Positions 46,613-55,576 of a stretch of 64,000 nt of DNA are shown in pieces. The notes below the pieces were generated by a model. It saw nothing but the letters and a program-made list of their open reading frames with translations, was not told the DNA's origin and made no database searches. This DNA is from JAJFTV01 sp036825755 (lineage in GTDB: Bacteria > Chloroflexota > Anaerolineae > Anaerolineales > Anaerolineaceae). Numbering within the stretch: the first letter of the stretch is position 1; each line of letters starts with the position of its first letter. The translations under genes and the position numbers were made by a program. The stretch is taken from the NCBI GenBank assembly GCA_036825755.1, contig DAISXR010000005.1, positions 1 through 64,000 of the forward strand, in the 5' to 3' direction.

Positions 46613-47587
46613 TGACGTTTTTTCTTCTTCCCGGATGGCTTTTCAGAACCAATCCAGATCCCCATGGCAGGCAGCACNNNNNNNNNNNNNNNNNNNNNNN
46701 NNNNNNNNNNNNNNNNNNNNNNNNNNNNNNNNNNNNNNNNNNNNNNNNNNNNNNNNNNNNNNNNNNNNNNNNNNNNNCAGCGCCACCACGGCGATAACCG
46801 CCTGGATCCACCCGAGAAAACTGACATACGTGAGCAGGCTGAACAGACCGGTGATGAACAGCACATACACCAGGGCGGTGACGGTGATAAAGGTTAACCC
46901 GATGATGATGATGCGTTTGCGCGATCCCGTGTGCAGGGTAAGCGCCAGCAGCATGGATAGCACCCACATCGAGCAGGGGTTCACGCCGTCCACCAGCGCG
47001 ATAATCACCGTGCTGAGAAGCATCGATTGCGAGGAGAGATCCACCTTGCCGATCAACGGCAGGGTGATGGTATCGGTATCCGTGATGAGATTGGAGGGGT
47101 TTTGCACTGGTTGCGTAACTTCGGAGGCGCCGGGCATCACACCCGCACCGGCATCCACGCAGGCATCACTCAGGCAGTCTTCAACCTTCTGATCGATCTC
47201 GTTTTGGACATCCTCGTTGTAGCCCACCCAGTACTGGTCTCCGATAAAAATGGTTGGGACGCCGCTGGCTTCAAAATCAAACTTTTCGGTCATCTTCTGA
47301 AACAGTGCCTGGTTGTCCTCATCGTACCAGACCTCGTACATCTTCAGTTCAATGTTGGGATTTTCTTCCGCCAGCGATTTCAGATACGGTTCGGCCTGCG
47401 CGCAGTGCGGGCAGCCATCGCCCCAGAAGAAGTAAATCACAACTTTGTATTCGGCTTCGGCAGCCGGAATGTTTGCCGCATTGGCCTGAGCATAGGCTGT
47501 TTTCGCAGGGACGATGAAAAATACCATCCCCAACAGCAGGCTGACGGCCAGAACGTAAATCAACAACCGGAACGGTTTTGAAACCAT
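46609..47587 (-). CDS. Thioredoxin-like / CcdA-like membrane fusion, interrupted by a gap
   Basis: A signal-anchor (MVSKPFRLLIYVLAVSLLLG) precedes an extracytoplasmic thioredoxin-like domain with the CxxC motif FFWGDGCPHCAQAEPYLKSL and the cis-Pro segment SGVPTIFIGD. After a linker, helices of the CcdA/DsbD transmembrane type follow (IALVDGVNPCSMWVLSMLLA). This order, thioredoxin first, is the reverse of DsbD. The 100-N gap lies in the membrane part; after it the frame of VLPAMGIWIGSEKPSGKKKK ending at 46609 looks right, with a gap length that is a multiple of three. It probably carries electrons across the membrane for disulfide or cytochrome c maturation. Confidence 0.82.
46678..46777. other. 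Assembly gap (100 N) in the thioredoxin-CcdA gene
   Basis: Placeholder run. The coding frames on its two sides differ, which shows that the true gap is not 100 bases. Confidence 0.99.
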
Positions 47588-47623
47588 AAACCCTCCAAAG
47601 GACGGGAAGTTGTTTCTGCAAGA

Positions 47624-47652
47624 AATATGCGTAATGATACCTTATTTTTCAA
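47624..47652 (-). promoter_or_regulatory. Probable promoter of the thioredoxin-CcdA gene
   Basis: On the minus strand, TTGAAA (47647-47652), 17 bases and CATATT (47624-47629), 36 bases before the start; GGAGGG then serves as the ribosome site. Confidence 0.5.
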
Positions 47653-47762
47653 GAGGGGAGTCTTTGCGGGCATTTACTTTTCGTGGCGCAAACATCATTC
47701 TATGCGAAACGCAGTCAGGAAACAAAAGGTGATTGGCATGGAAGTTGCTACATCATTTACCA

Positions 47763-48041
47763 ATGACTAACCATCTCCTTGACGAAAAAAATCCACCCCA
47801 ACCGGTGTGGGGGGAGTGGGATCAATTCTTGCAACGTTGGAAGGTTAAGGATTTTGCCGCGGCGTTCATTGACGCTGCCGGTCCGATGAATATCATTCTG
47901 GCCCAGATGCTTCATTTTGCCGGTCCGTTTGTGAATATTCTGAACCCGCAAAACCAGTGGGCCAGTCTGGCCGATACCCTTGAGGATCAACAGCAAAGCC
48001 GTGCCTTCGCGGCCTTTTTACGCAGTAAGGAGCATGCATGA
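47763..48041 (+). CDS. Small protein of unknown function, first gene of the MutL-like cluster
   Basis: A 92-residue protein from ATG 47763 (MTNHLLDEKNPPQPVWGEWD). A TTG at 47733 in the same frame would add ten residues and has AAAGG upstream, so the start is uncertain. The sequence is largely amphipathic helix with Trp and Gln (FLQRWKVKDFAAAFIDAAGP), then NIILAQMLHFAGPFVNILNP, which could be a membrane hairpin or interface segment. I do not recognise it. Its stop overlaps the next start (ATGA). Confidence 0.6.
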   Translation: MTNHLLDEKNPPQPVWGEWDQFLQRWKVKDFAAAFIDAAGPMNIILAQMLHFAGPFVNILNPQNQWASLADTLEDQQQSRAFAAFLRSKEHA

Positions 48042-48805
48042 GTATCGAACAAATGGTTGGCGCCGGTTTCATCCTTCTGGCAGGAATCCTGGCAGTTGTT
48101 TTTGGTTTGATGCAAAAGCGCATGGACGGTTTACCCCTGCGCAGGCTGTCAGCGCTTGACAACCTGAATCGTTCGGTGGGTTTGACCATTGAGGATGGGA
48201 AACGCCTGCACGTGTCGCTGGGCACTTCCAGCATTCTGGGATCCGGCAACTCAGCGTCGCTGGCCGGGTTGAGTGTGATCGAGCACCTGGCCCTCCTGAG
48301 CATGATCAGTGACCGCCCTCCGCTGGTGACCACCGGCGATGGCAGCCTGATGGTGCTGGGGCAGGATGTACTGCGATACGTGTACCGCAAAGGCAATGTG
48401 CCGGAGCGTTACAACCCGCTTTTGGGCCGCCAGACCGGTTTTACGCCGTACTCGTATATCCTCGGTACCATGCCTGTCATCCAGCAGGAACAGGTGCAAA
48501 CCAGTGTGATGATCGGCCGGTTTGGACCGGAGGTCGCTTTCCTGAATGATGCAGCCCGGCGCGGTAACGGCTATGCTCTGGGCGCCAGTGATGACCTCTC
48601 GGCCCAGGCGGTCATGCTGGGAACCTCATCGGATGTGCTGATCGGCGAAGAGTTGTTCGCCGCTCCGGCTTACATCAGTCGGAATTCATTTCAGCGTTCC
48701 AGCGTCTTCACGCAGGATTTACTGCGCTGGGTCCTCATCAGCGCCATTCTGGCTGGCGTGATTTTACTCATTCTCAGTCAGTTCTTTGGACGTTCCATCA
48801 TATGA
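48038..48805 (+). CDS. DUF6754-type membrane protein
   Basis: A 255-residue protein with one helix at each end: residues 7-25 (AGFILLAGILAVVFGLM) and about 230-248 (VLISAILAGVILLILSQFF). The soluble part between has DGKRLHVSLGTSSILGSGNS, LLGRQTGFTPYSYILGTMPV and QTSVMIGRFGPEVAFLNDAA. I recall this pattern as DUF6754, found mainly in Anaerolineae and some archaea; the function is unknown. It overlaps genes on both sides by four bases, so it is coupled with them. Confidence 0.7.
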   Translation: MSIEQMVGAGFILLAGILAVVFGLMQKRMDGLPLRRLSALDNLNRSVGLTIEDGKRLHVSLGTSSILGSGNSASLAGLSVIEHLALLSMISDRPPLVTTGDGSLMVLGQDVLRYVYRKGNVPERYNPLLGRQTGFTPYSYILGTMPVIQQEQVQTSVMIGRFGPEVAFLNDAARRGNGYALGASDDLSAQAVMLGTSSDVLIGEELFAAPAYISRNSFQRSSVFTQDLLRWVLISAILAGVILLILSQFFGRSII

Positions 48806-49428
48806 AAACCATGCGCGCTCCCGGTTTCGTTGTTGTTGCCATCCTGACCGGCCTGATTGTGCTGGCAGGGTATCTTGTGCCCGTACCCTGGTTACAGAAC
48901 CTGCGTTCGCTGGTGCTGGGCTGGGGCGTCACACTGCTGGGCATCACCACCCTGCTGGGGATAGCCAATCTTCTGGCCGTTCACTTCCACAAGATAACGG
49001 ACCGGAAAGTACGCAGCCCGTACAGTCTGGTGGTTCTGCTGGCCTTTTTGGTCACTTTGGGCTTTGGGATCATGCTCACCCCGGCTGACACGCGCTTTCA
49101 GCATGTGGTGAGGGATATTCAGGCGCCGTTGGAAACCAGCCTGATGGCCATGCTGGCCATCCCACTGGCTGCCGGTTCTCTGAGACTGCTGCGTAATCGC
49201 TACGATCTCTTCTCGATTGTGTTTGCCGCAAGCACCGTTCTGTTTTTGGTGATCGGCAGCGGGGCATTATCCTTCCTCCAGGATCAACCGCTGGCGGCGG
49301 GGATCCTCTCGGTGCTCAAAGGCCTGCCTGTAGCAGGCGCAAGAGGTATTCTGCTGGGGATCGCCCTCGGCAGCCTGATGACCGGCATCCGCATCCTGAC
49401 CGGTATCGACAGACCATACAGCGGGTAA
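48802..49428 (+). CDS. Six-helix membrane protein of unknown function
   Basis: A 208-residue protein with six hydrophobic segments, beginning FVVVAILTGLIVLAGYLVPV and ending GILLGIALGSLMTGIRILTG. Short loops and no charged catalytic pattern. It overlaps the DUF6754 gene (ATGA) and ends three bases before the zinc-ribbon gene. No family was recognised; by context it is a membrane component of the cluster. Confidence 0.7.
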   Translation: MKTMRAPGFVVVAILTGLIVLAGYLVPVPWLQNLRSLVLGWGVTLLGITTLLGIANLLAVHFHKITDRKVRSPYSLVVLLAFLVTLGFGIMLTPADTRFQHVVRDIQAPLETSLMAMLAIPLAAGSLRLLRNRYDLFSIVFAASTVLFLVIGSGALSFLQDQPLAAGILSVLKGLPVAGARGILLGIALGSLMTGIRILTGIDRPYSG

Positions 49429-49431
49429 ATT

Positions 49432-52033
49432 ATGACAGAAATCACCTGTCCGATTTGCGGGAAAGAAAACAATGAACATGCCGCCGAGTGCCTGTACTGC
49501 GGGGCTGTTCTAAACCCGTCACTCCATAATACCTGGCGCAGGTCTTCGCCGGAATCGATGGATGATATTCTGGCCAGCCTGCGTGGTGAAAACCCCGTTC
49601 AGCAAAATCCGATGGATGAGCCGGTCGATCAACCTGCGCCGGAAGAGCCAACCTTTACTGAAGGGACCGAAGAACTATCTGACAGCGATTTTCTGGACCG
49701 GCTGCGTGATCTGGCCAATGAACAACCGTCCGCTTCACTGGGGCTGGATGCCGAAGCCGGATCTGAGAGCCTGCCGGACTGGCTGAAAGAGCTGGATGCC
49801 TGGCAGCCGGTGGAAGGATCCTCGGAGCCGCAGGAACCTGCCCAGGAGTCGCCGGATCAGCCGGTCTTTTCAATCGAAGAAACTGCTCTGCCGTCATGGT
49901 TGAATGTGCCGGATGTGAACGAGAGTGAAGTTGTTGAAGAAACCGGGCCAACCGCCGATCTGGTTTCAGAAGGACTGACAGAACCAGGACCAGACCAACA
50001 GGCGGCGAACGAACCCGCAGCCGAAAGTGAATTTTCCTTTGCATCGATACCGGGCCTCGAGCCTGAACCGTCTGCAGAGGCCTCTCNNNNNNNNNNNNNN
50101 NNNNNNNNNNNNNNNNNNNNNNNNNNNNNNNNNNNNNNNNNNNNNNNNNNNNNNNNNNNNNNNNNNNNNNNNNNNNNNNNNNNNNNCTTCAACGGAAGAG
50201 GAAGCTCCGTCAAGAGGTCTGGCGGAATGGCTGGCCTTGCAGCAGACGCCATCCAAACCGGAAGGTGATCAGAGTGAACCTGCGGAGGACGAACCGGAGA
50301 CAATCCACGGTCTTCCACCGCTCGAACCCGCCTCAGGTGAACCAGAGCCCGCCGTCAAACAACCGGATGAGAAACCTCTCCCGGACTGGCTGCGTGGGGG
50401 GGTACCCGACCCGAATGTGACCGAATATCCGGGCGTCAAAGAAGTTGAATTCCCCACCGAATCAAAAACAGTCTCCGCATCCGAAGCCGAGGATTTGACC
50501 GAATGGCTGGGAAATTTACAGGCTGAAAACTTTCCGCTGGTGTTTGATCTGGGAGAGTCGCAGCCCGCGCCTTCAAGCGAACAACCAGTTGATCATCCCG
50601 AAAGCGAGCCGATCTCCATCGCAAGCCCGGATGTGGATTCACCCGAACCGCTGACGCCGGCCACCCCGCCGTTCGTCAACGGTGATCTTTCCGCCTGGCT
50701 GACGCCGACCAAAGAGCAGGGCGGGCAAGAACCAATCAGCCCGATTCAGGACGAGGAAATCAGTCCGGCTGAAACGCTGCCGCCCTGGATGCAGGAAATC
50801 GCCGCCGAGACGGCTGAAAAAGGGCTTGAACCCCCGGAGACTGTGGAGGAAACAGCGCAGGAAGAACCCGTTCCGGACTGGCTGGCAGGGCTAAAAACCG
50901 CGACCAGTATTACATCGGAGACACCCGACGCAGTTCCATCTGAAACGGTTGAAACCAATGGGCCATTGGCCGGTATTCCGGGCGTGCTGCCCATTATCCA
51001 TGCCGCCTCCACCTTTCGTAAAGCCCCCGTGTATTCCAGCGAGGTGCTGGTGAGCGAAAAGCAAGCCGCTTACACCGCCAAACTGGAGACCATGCTGGCA
51101 GATGAAAACCAGATCACCCGCAAGAAACGCTCTCAACGGCCGGCGCCGTACGGCATATTTCGGACACTGGTGGGTTTGCTGCTGGTGGCTGTGATGCTGG
51201 TGCCGATGTTCCCGGGGCTTTCCGCCTGGCTTCCGGTACAACTGGAAACCACCGCTTTTTCCGAGGCTTCTGAAACCGCCGCATTCCAGTCGGCAATCAG
51301 CGGGCTGGATGAGAATTCAACCGTGCTGGTGGCGATGGAATACGCAGCAGGATTTGCCGGTGAAATGAATCCGACAGCTTCCGCCGTGCTGCAGGAATTG
51401 ATGAATCGCAATGCCCGTATCGCGGTGATTTCCACCAACCCATCCGGTTTGCTGCTTGCCGAGGGAGTGAGAACGGATGCACTGAATGCCCAGCCGCAGT
51501 TCAGCGAGCAGTACACTCAGCGCGACTGGTTCATCAACCTGGGCTATCTGCCCGGCGAAACGCTCTCACTGCACGAACTGGCGTCTGATCTGCCTCAGGC
51601 TGTGCAATACGGCATCAGCGCGGGTCTTGAAAATCGCCCCGTGTGGGATTCGACCGGCCTGCTCAACGTGCAAAAACTGGCTGATTTCTCCATGCTGATC
51701 CTCATCACCGATACGGCTGAGACGGGCCGGGCCTGGATGGAACAGGTTCAGCCGCTGATCCCGCAAGTGCCCCTTCTCATGGCGGCCAGCGCCCAGGCGG
51801 CGCCCATGCTGCAGCCGTATGTTGAAAGCGGCCAGGCAGCGGCCATGATCACCGGGCTGACGGGCGGATGGAATCTCAACGGAGGTGTTGTTGCCGAGGA
51901 CGGGCAGGCTTCCAGCGCGATGATGTTCCAACTGGGAACGGCTGTGATCATCCTGTTGATTCTGATCGGTGTTCTGTTTGAAATCCTGCGCGCCGTGTTT
52001 GTCCGTAAACAGTTGGACCGGGAGGCATCATAA
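49432..52033 (+). CDS. Zinc-ribbon scaffold protein with repeated LPDWL-like motifs
   Basis: A long protein broken by a 100-N gap, with over 800 residues visible. It starts with a zinc ribbon, CPICGKENNEHAAECLYCG. Then comes a long acidic, Pro/Glu-rich, apparently disordered stretch. In it a short motif of the form [LV]-[PTSA]-x-W-[LM] recurs at 49771, 49888, 50219, 50378, 50495, 50687, 50777 and 50870. After this a basic patch and a helix (TLVGLLLVAVMLVPMFPGL) lead to an extracytoplasmic domain (SGLDENSTVLVAMEYAAGFA) and a last helix near the C-terminus (LGTAVIILLILIGVLFEILR). The frames on the two sides of the gap differ but agree if the gap is a multiple of three. It is probably a membrane-anchored scaffold; the function is unknown. 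Confidence 0.72.
50087..50186. other. Assembly gap (100 N) in the zinc-ribbon gene
   Basis: Placeholder run inside a repetitive acidic coding stretch; repeats may have caused the break, and further copies of the motif may be missing. Confidence 0.99.
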
Positions 52034-52038
52034 ATCAT

Positions 52039-52725
52039 ATGGATCTGACCGAACTCGTCTGGATGCTGGTTGGTTTTCTGCTCACCCTGGTCATTTTCAG
52101 CTATCTGTTTGGTGATAATGCCCTGTTCCGGCTGGGCGCCTATCTGTTTGTGGGCGTGACAGCCGGTTATGTGACCACTTTGGTGATCTACCAGGTGTTG
52201 TGGCCGCGTATTATTCTGCCGCTTGCCAATGGCAGCACCACCGAAAAACTGTTGGCGCTGGTACCCCTGATCCTGAGCATCCTGCTTCTTTTCAAACTCT
52301 CACCGCGCTACTCCTCCACCGGGGGCATCCCCATGGCGTATCTTGTTGGCATCGGCGCAGCGTTGACGGTGACAGGAGCTGTGTTCGGCACCCTGTTTGG
52401 GCAGGCATCCGGTATGGTCAATGCTTTCAATACAACAGACCTCCCGGCTCAAAACGGTGGGCTGCTTCTGACCCTTGGGAAAGCCGCTTTGATGTTGATC
52501 GGGGCCATCGCCACGCTGGTGTACTTCAACTTCACCGGTCTGGGGAAACCCGGCGAAGTACCGCATCGTCCACCCTGGATGGAAGCCGTCTCGCGTGTGG
52601 GACAGATCTTCATCGCCATCACTTTCGGAGCGCTCTTTGCAGGAGTATTTCTGGCCTCCATCGCAGCTCTGGTGGATCGGCTTGATTTTATCCGGCAGGT
52701 AGTTCAACAATTGGCGGCACTATGA
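52039..52725 (+). CDS. Six-helix membrane protein of unknown function
   Basis: A 228-residue protein with six hydrophobic segments, for example LVWMLVGFLLTLVIFSYLFG, LLALVPLILSILLLFKLSPR and VGQIFIAITFGALFAGVFLA. I do not recognise a family. It begins five bases after the zinc-ribbon gene and overlaps the MutL-like gene by four bases. It is a second polytopic component of the cluster, of about the same size as the one at 48802. Confidence 0.7.
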   Translation: MDLTELVWMLVGFLLTLVIFSYLFGDNALFRLGAYLFVGVTAGYVTTLVIYQVLWPRIILPLANGSTTEKLLALVPLILSILLLFKLSPRYSSTGGIPMAYLVGIGAALTVTGAVFGTLFGQASGMVNAFNTTDLPAQNGGLLLTLGKAALMLIGAIATLVYFNFTGLGKPGEVPHRPPWMEAVSRVGQIFIAITFGALFAGVFLASIAALVDRLDFIRQVVQQLAAL

Positions 52726-54455
52726 CCAGTGATGCAAAAGCAATCAAAGCCCAGTCCATGCTGGCAATTGACCTGGGCACCATGTCCACCCGGGCCTCGC
52801 TGTTTGATGTGGTGGATGGGGCTTACCAGTTTATTGCCACCGGCGTATCCGCCACCACGCTTGAGGCGCCGCTCAACGATGCTCCCACCGGGGTGTTTCA
52901 GGCGGTCCAGGCGCTGCAGGCGATTTGCGGACGCAAACTGCTGAGCGGCTCACGGACGTTGTTGCAGCCGGTTCAGCCTGACGGCAGCGGGGTGGACCAT
53001 TTGATCTTGACCCATTCCGCCGGTCCGCGTATTAAAATTGCACTGGCGGGTTTGCTGGATGATTTTTCGCTGGAAAGCGCCAACCGTCTGATCAGCTCGC
53101 TGCCCGGCGAGGTGGTTGAAAAGATCAGCCTGAGCGATCTTCGCCCGCGCGCGGCGCAGTTGGATGCCGTTCTGGAAGCCCGACCGGATTTACTGCTGTT
53201 GGCAGGCGGCACGGAAGGCGGAGCCAGCCGTTCTGTGTATGAAATGGTGGAACTGGCGGGTCTTGTGTGCCAGGTGCTGCGCGATTCACGTAAACCGGTG
53301 GTGATGTACTGCGGCAATCAGGCTCTGGTGGAAAATGTGGAAGATTTCCTGGGGCGACTGACACGTATTCGCATTTCACCTAATTTGCGCCCATCGCTGA
53401 CCGAAGAAAATTACGGCCCGGCGCTAGAGGTGTACAGCCGTATCTTTAGCGAAATCCGTTTGGATCAAAACCACGGTCTGCAGGAGATCGCGGAGAAATG
53501 CAGCGCCAGGCCTTTCCCATCAGCCTACGCTTTTGGCCGCATGATCCGTTTTCTCAGCCAAATTTATGATCCCAAACAGGGGGTCATGGGCCTGGATCTG
53601 GGTTCGGCGGCGCTCACGGCTGCCAGCGCCAGATCCGGCGAGTTGAACCTGGTTACCCTCCCGTTTGGGATGGGCACAGGCATGGAAACGCTCCTTCAGA
53701 AAAGCAAGCTTGAGGATATTGTGCGCTGGATCCCCTTTGAGATGGCTGACAGCGAGCTGCAAGACCGGTTATATCAGATCAGTCTGCGCCCGCATCAAAT
53801 CCCATCCACCGCCGAGGGTCTGGCCGTCAGCCAGGCAGCAGCTCGCCAGGCGCTGCGATTGGGAATGCAGGAACTGACCGCCAGGAATGGCAACCTGCCC
53901 TATCTTTGTGAACCCTATCTTGTTACAGGTTCAACGCTCACTCAAACACCCAACCCCATGAATGCCATGCTGATGCTGCTGGATGGGATTCAGCCAACCG
54001 GCGTCACCACTTTTGTTTTGGATCAGAATAATCTGATGCCGCAACTGGGCGCCGCTGCCCAGGTGAACCCGTTGCTGCCGGTTCAACTGCTGGAATCGGA
54101 TGCTTTTCAAAGTCTGGGTACGGTCATCTGCCCTGAAAGCCGCTCACGAAGCGGGAGCGACATCCTGCGAATACGTCTGGAATATGAAGACGGCAGTTCG
54201 ATCAAGATGGAAGCTCAAAAGGGCAGTCTCCTGCGCCTGCCGGTGCGAAACGGGCAGGAAGCACGGGTTCATATTGAAACCAACCGGCGCACCATCATCG
54301 ATCCGATCAGCGGCGCGCATTCAGGCAGCTACCAGGTGAAAGGCGGCGCGTGCGGGGTGGTCATCGATACACGCGGACGGCCCATTCGTTTGCCCGGCGA
54401 CCGAAAAAAACGGTTTGCCCTGCTGCAAAAATGGAATCAGGAACTGGGCCTGTAA
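52722..54455 (+). CDS. MutL-family (glutamate mutase activator type) ASKHA ATPase
   Basis: A 577-residue protein of the actin/sugar-kinase/Hsp70 fold. Phosphate-1 is MLAIDLGTMSTRASLFDVVD (residues 13-32), and phosphate-2 is GVMGLDLGSAALTAAS near residue 287. LLLLAGGTEGGASRSVYEMV and RIRISPNLRPSLTEENYGPA match the MutL family that accompanies B12-dependent glutamate mutase; it is not the mismatch-repair MutL. No glutamate mutase subunits are nearby. Instead it is coupled to membrane proteins. A role as an ATPase or a PilM/FtsA-like organiser of that complex is inferred, not shown. Confidence 0.78.
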   Translation: MTSDAKAIKAQSMLAIDLGTMSTRASLFDVVDGAYQFIATGVSATTLEAPLNDAPTGVFQAVQALQAICGRKLLSGSRTLLQPVQPDGSGVDHLILTHSAGPRIKIALAGLLDDFSLESANRLISSLPGEVVEKISLSDLRPRAAQLDAVLEARPDLLLLAGGTEGGASRSVYEMVELAGLVCQVLRDSRKPVVMYCGNQALVENVEDFLGRLTRIRISPNLRPSLTEENYGPALEVYSRIFSEIRLDQNHGLQEIAEKCSARPFPSAYAFGRMIRFLSQIYDPKQGVMGLDLGSAALTAASARSGELNLVTLPFGMGTGMETLLQKSKLEDIVRWIPFEMADSELQDRLYQISLRPHQIPSTAEGLAVSQAAARQALRLGMQELTARNGNLPYLCEPYLVTGSTLTQTPNPMNAMLMLLDGIQPTGVTTFVLDQNNLMPQLGAAAQVNPLLPVQLLESDAFQSLGTVICPESRSRSGSDILRIRLEYEDGSSIKMEAQKGSLLRLPVRNGQEARVHIETNRRTIIDPISGAHSGSYQVKGGACGVVIDTRGRPIRLPGDRKKRFALLQKWNQELGL

Positions 54456-54482
54456 AGCCACAGAAAAAGGAAATCGACGGTT

Positions 54483-55535
54483 ATGCTCGTACCAGTCATA
54501 CACATCCATCCCCTGGCAAAAATTCGCCGAACCCGCATGCTTCCCGATAAAGGAAATGTGCTGGTCCTCATGGGCCAGCAGGTCAATCCGACCGATGTGA
54601 TCGCCGAATCCTGCCCCCAGACCCAACACACCCTGATTGATGTGGCAGGCATTTTGGGCATTCCGCACCAGCGTTTTCGCCGAAGCATGATCACTCGTAA
54701 CGTAGGAGACAGGCTGCTGAAAGGTGATGTGCTGGCGTAGACCAAAAATCGTTTTAACCTCGTTCTGCGTGCTCAGGCTGACGGTGAGATCATCATGATC
54801 AGCCACGGGCGTGTGTTGTATGAATTGCAGGAAACACCGGTTCCGCTGCGGGCGGGGTATCCGGGTACGGTGGTGGATGTGATCCCCGAATACGGGGTAA
54901 CCCTTGAGGTGACCGGGGCGCTGATCCAGGGCAGGTGGGGCAATGGCAAGGTCGACAGCGGCCCGCTCCAGTTTATTCACACCGAGAGCAGCGGCATGTT
55001 GAGTTCGGCAAATATGGATAGCAGCCTGCGCGGGGTGATTGGCATTGCCGGGCAGTGCCGCGAGCGGGCAGCTCTGCTGGCCGCAGCTGAACTGGCCATG
55101 AAAGGGCTGATCCTGGGCAGTATTTCTTCTCAATTAATCGATACGGCGCGTCAACTGCCATTTCCGGTGATTTTGCTGGAAGGGTTTACCAGCACGGGCA
55201 TCAACCAGGCGGCTGCAAAGATATTATTCGAGAACGAAAAGAAGGAAGCCTATCTGAATGCCGCCGTACCGGATCGGTACAAGGGTGTCACACCAGAGGT
55301 CATCATTCCATTACCTGAAACGGCTGAAGCATTGATCGATGTGAACGAGTTGCAGGCCGGAAAAATGGTGAGGGTGATGGAGGACCCGTATCAGAGCTCG
55401 CTCGGTATGATCGAGATGATTTACCCTGAATCCGTGCTGCTCGCCAATGGGCTGCGGGCCAGGATTGCATCGGTGCGATTGGAAAACAACAAAAAAATAA
55501 CTTTACCAGTTGTGAATCTGGAGATTCTAGACTAA
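54483..55535 (+). pseudogene. Barrel-sandwich-hybrid-like protein split by an in-frame TAG
   Basis: One continuous frame of 350 codons is cut only by TAG at 54738-54740, after GDRLLKGDVLA. It resumes directly with TKNRFNLVLRAQADGEIIMI, and everything downstream reads well to 55535. A single C-to-T change in a CAG codon would explain it. The first 85 residues (GNVLVLMGQQVNPTDVIAE, GDRLLKGDVLA) and the part after the stop (GYPGTVVDVIPEYGVTLEVT) look like biotinyl/lipoyl-type hybrid barrels. The last 100 residues hold a KOW-like piece (AGKMVRVMEDPYQSSLGMIE). The gene ends the coupled run. Confidence 0.75.
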
Positions 55536-55576
55536 AATGGTAACAGGGTGGGTATCCGTGTCGAGGAGAAGCTGCC

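Noticed and set aside
52722..54455. DNA mismatch repair MutL
   Set aside because: There is no GHKL ATPase motif; the motifs are those of the ASKHA MutL family linked to glutamate mutase.
54738..54740. Pyrrolysine or general TAG recoding
   Set aside because: TAG ends several intact genes in the window and no pyl genes are seen; a mutation or error is simpler.
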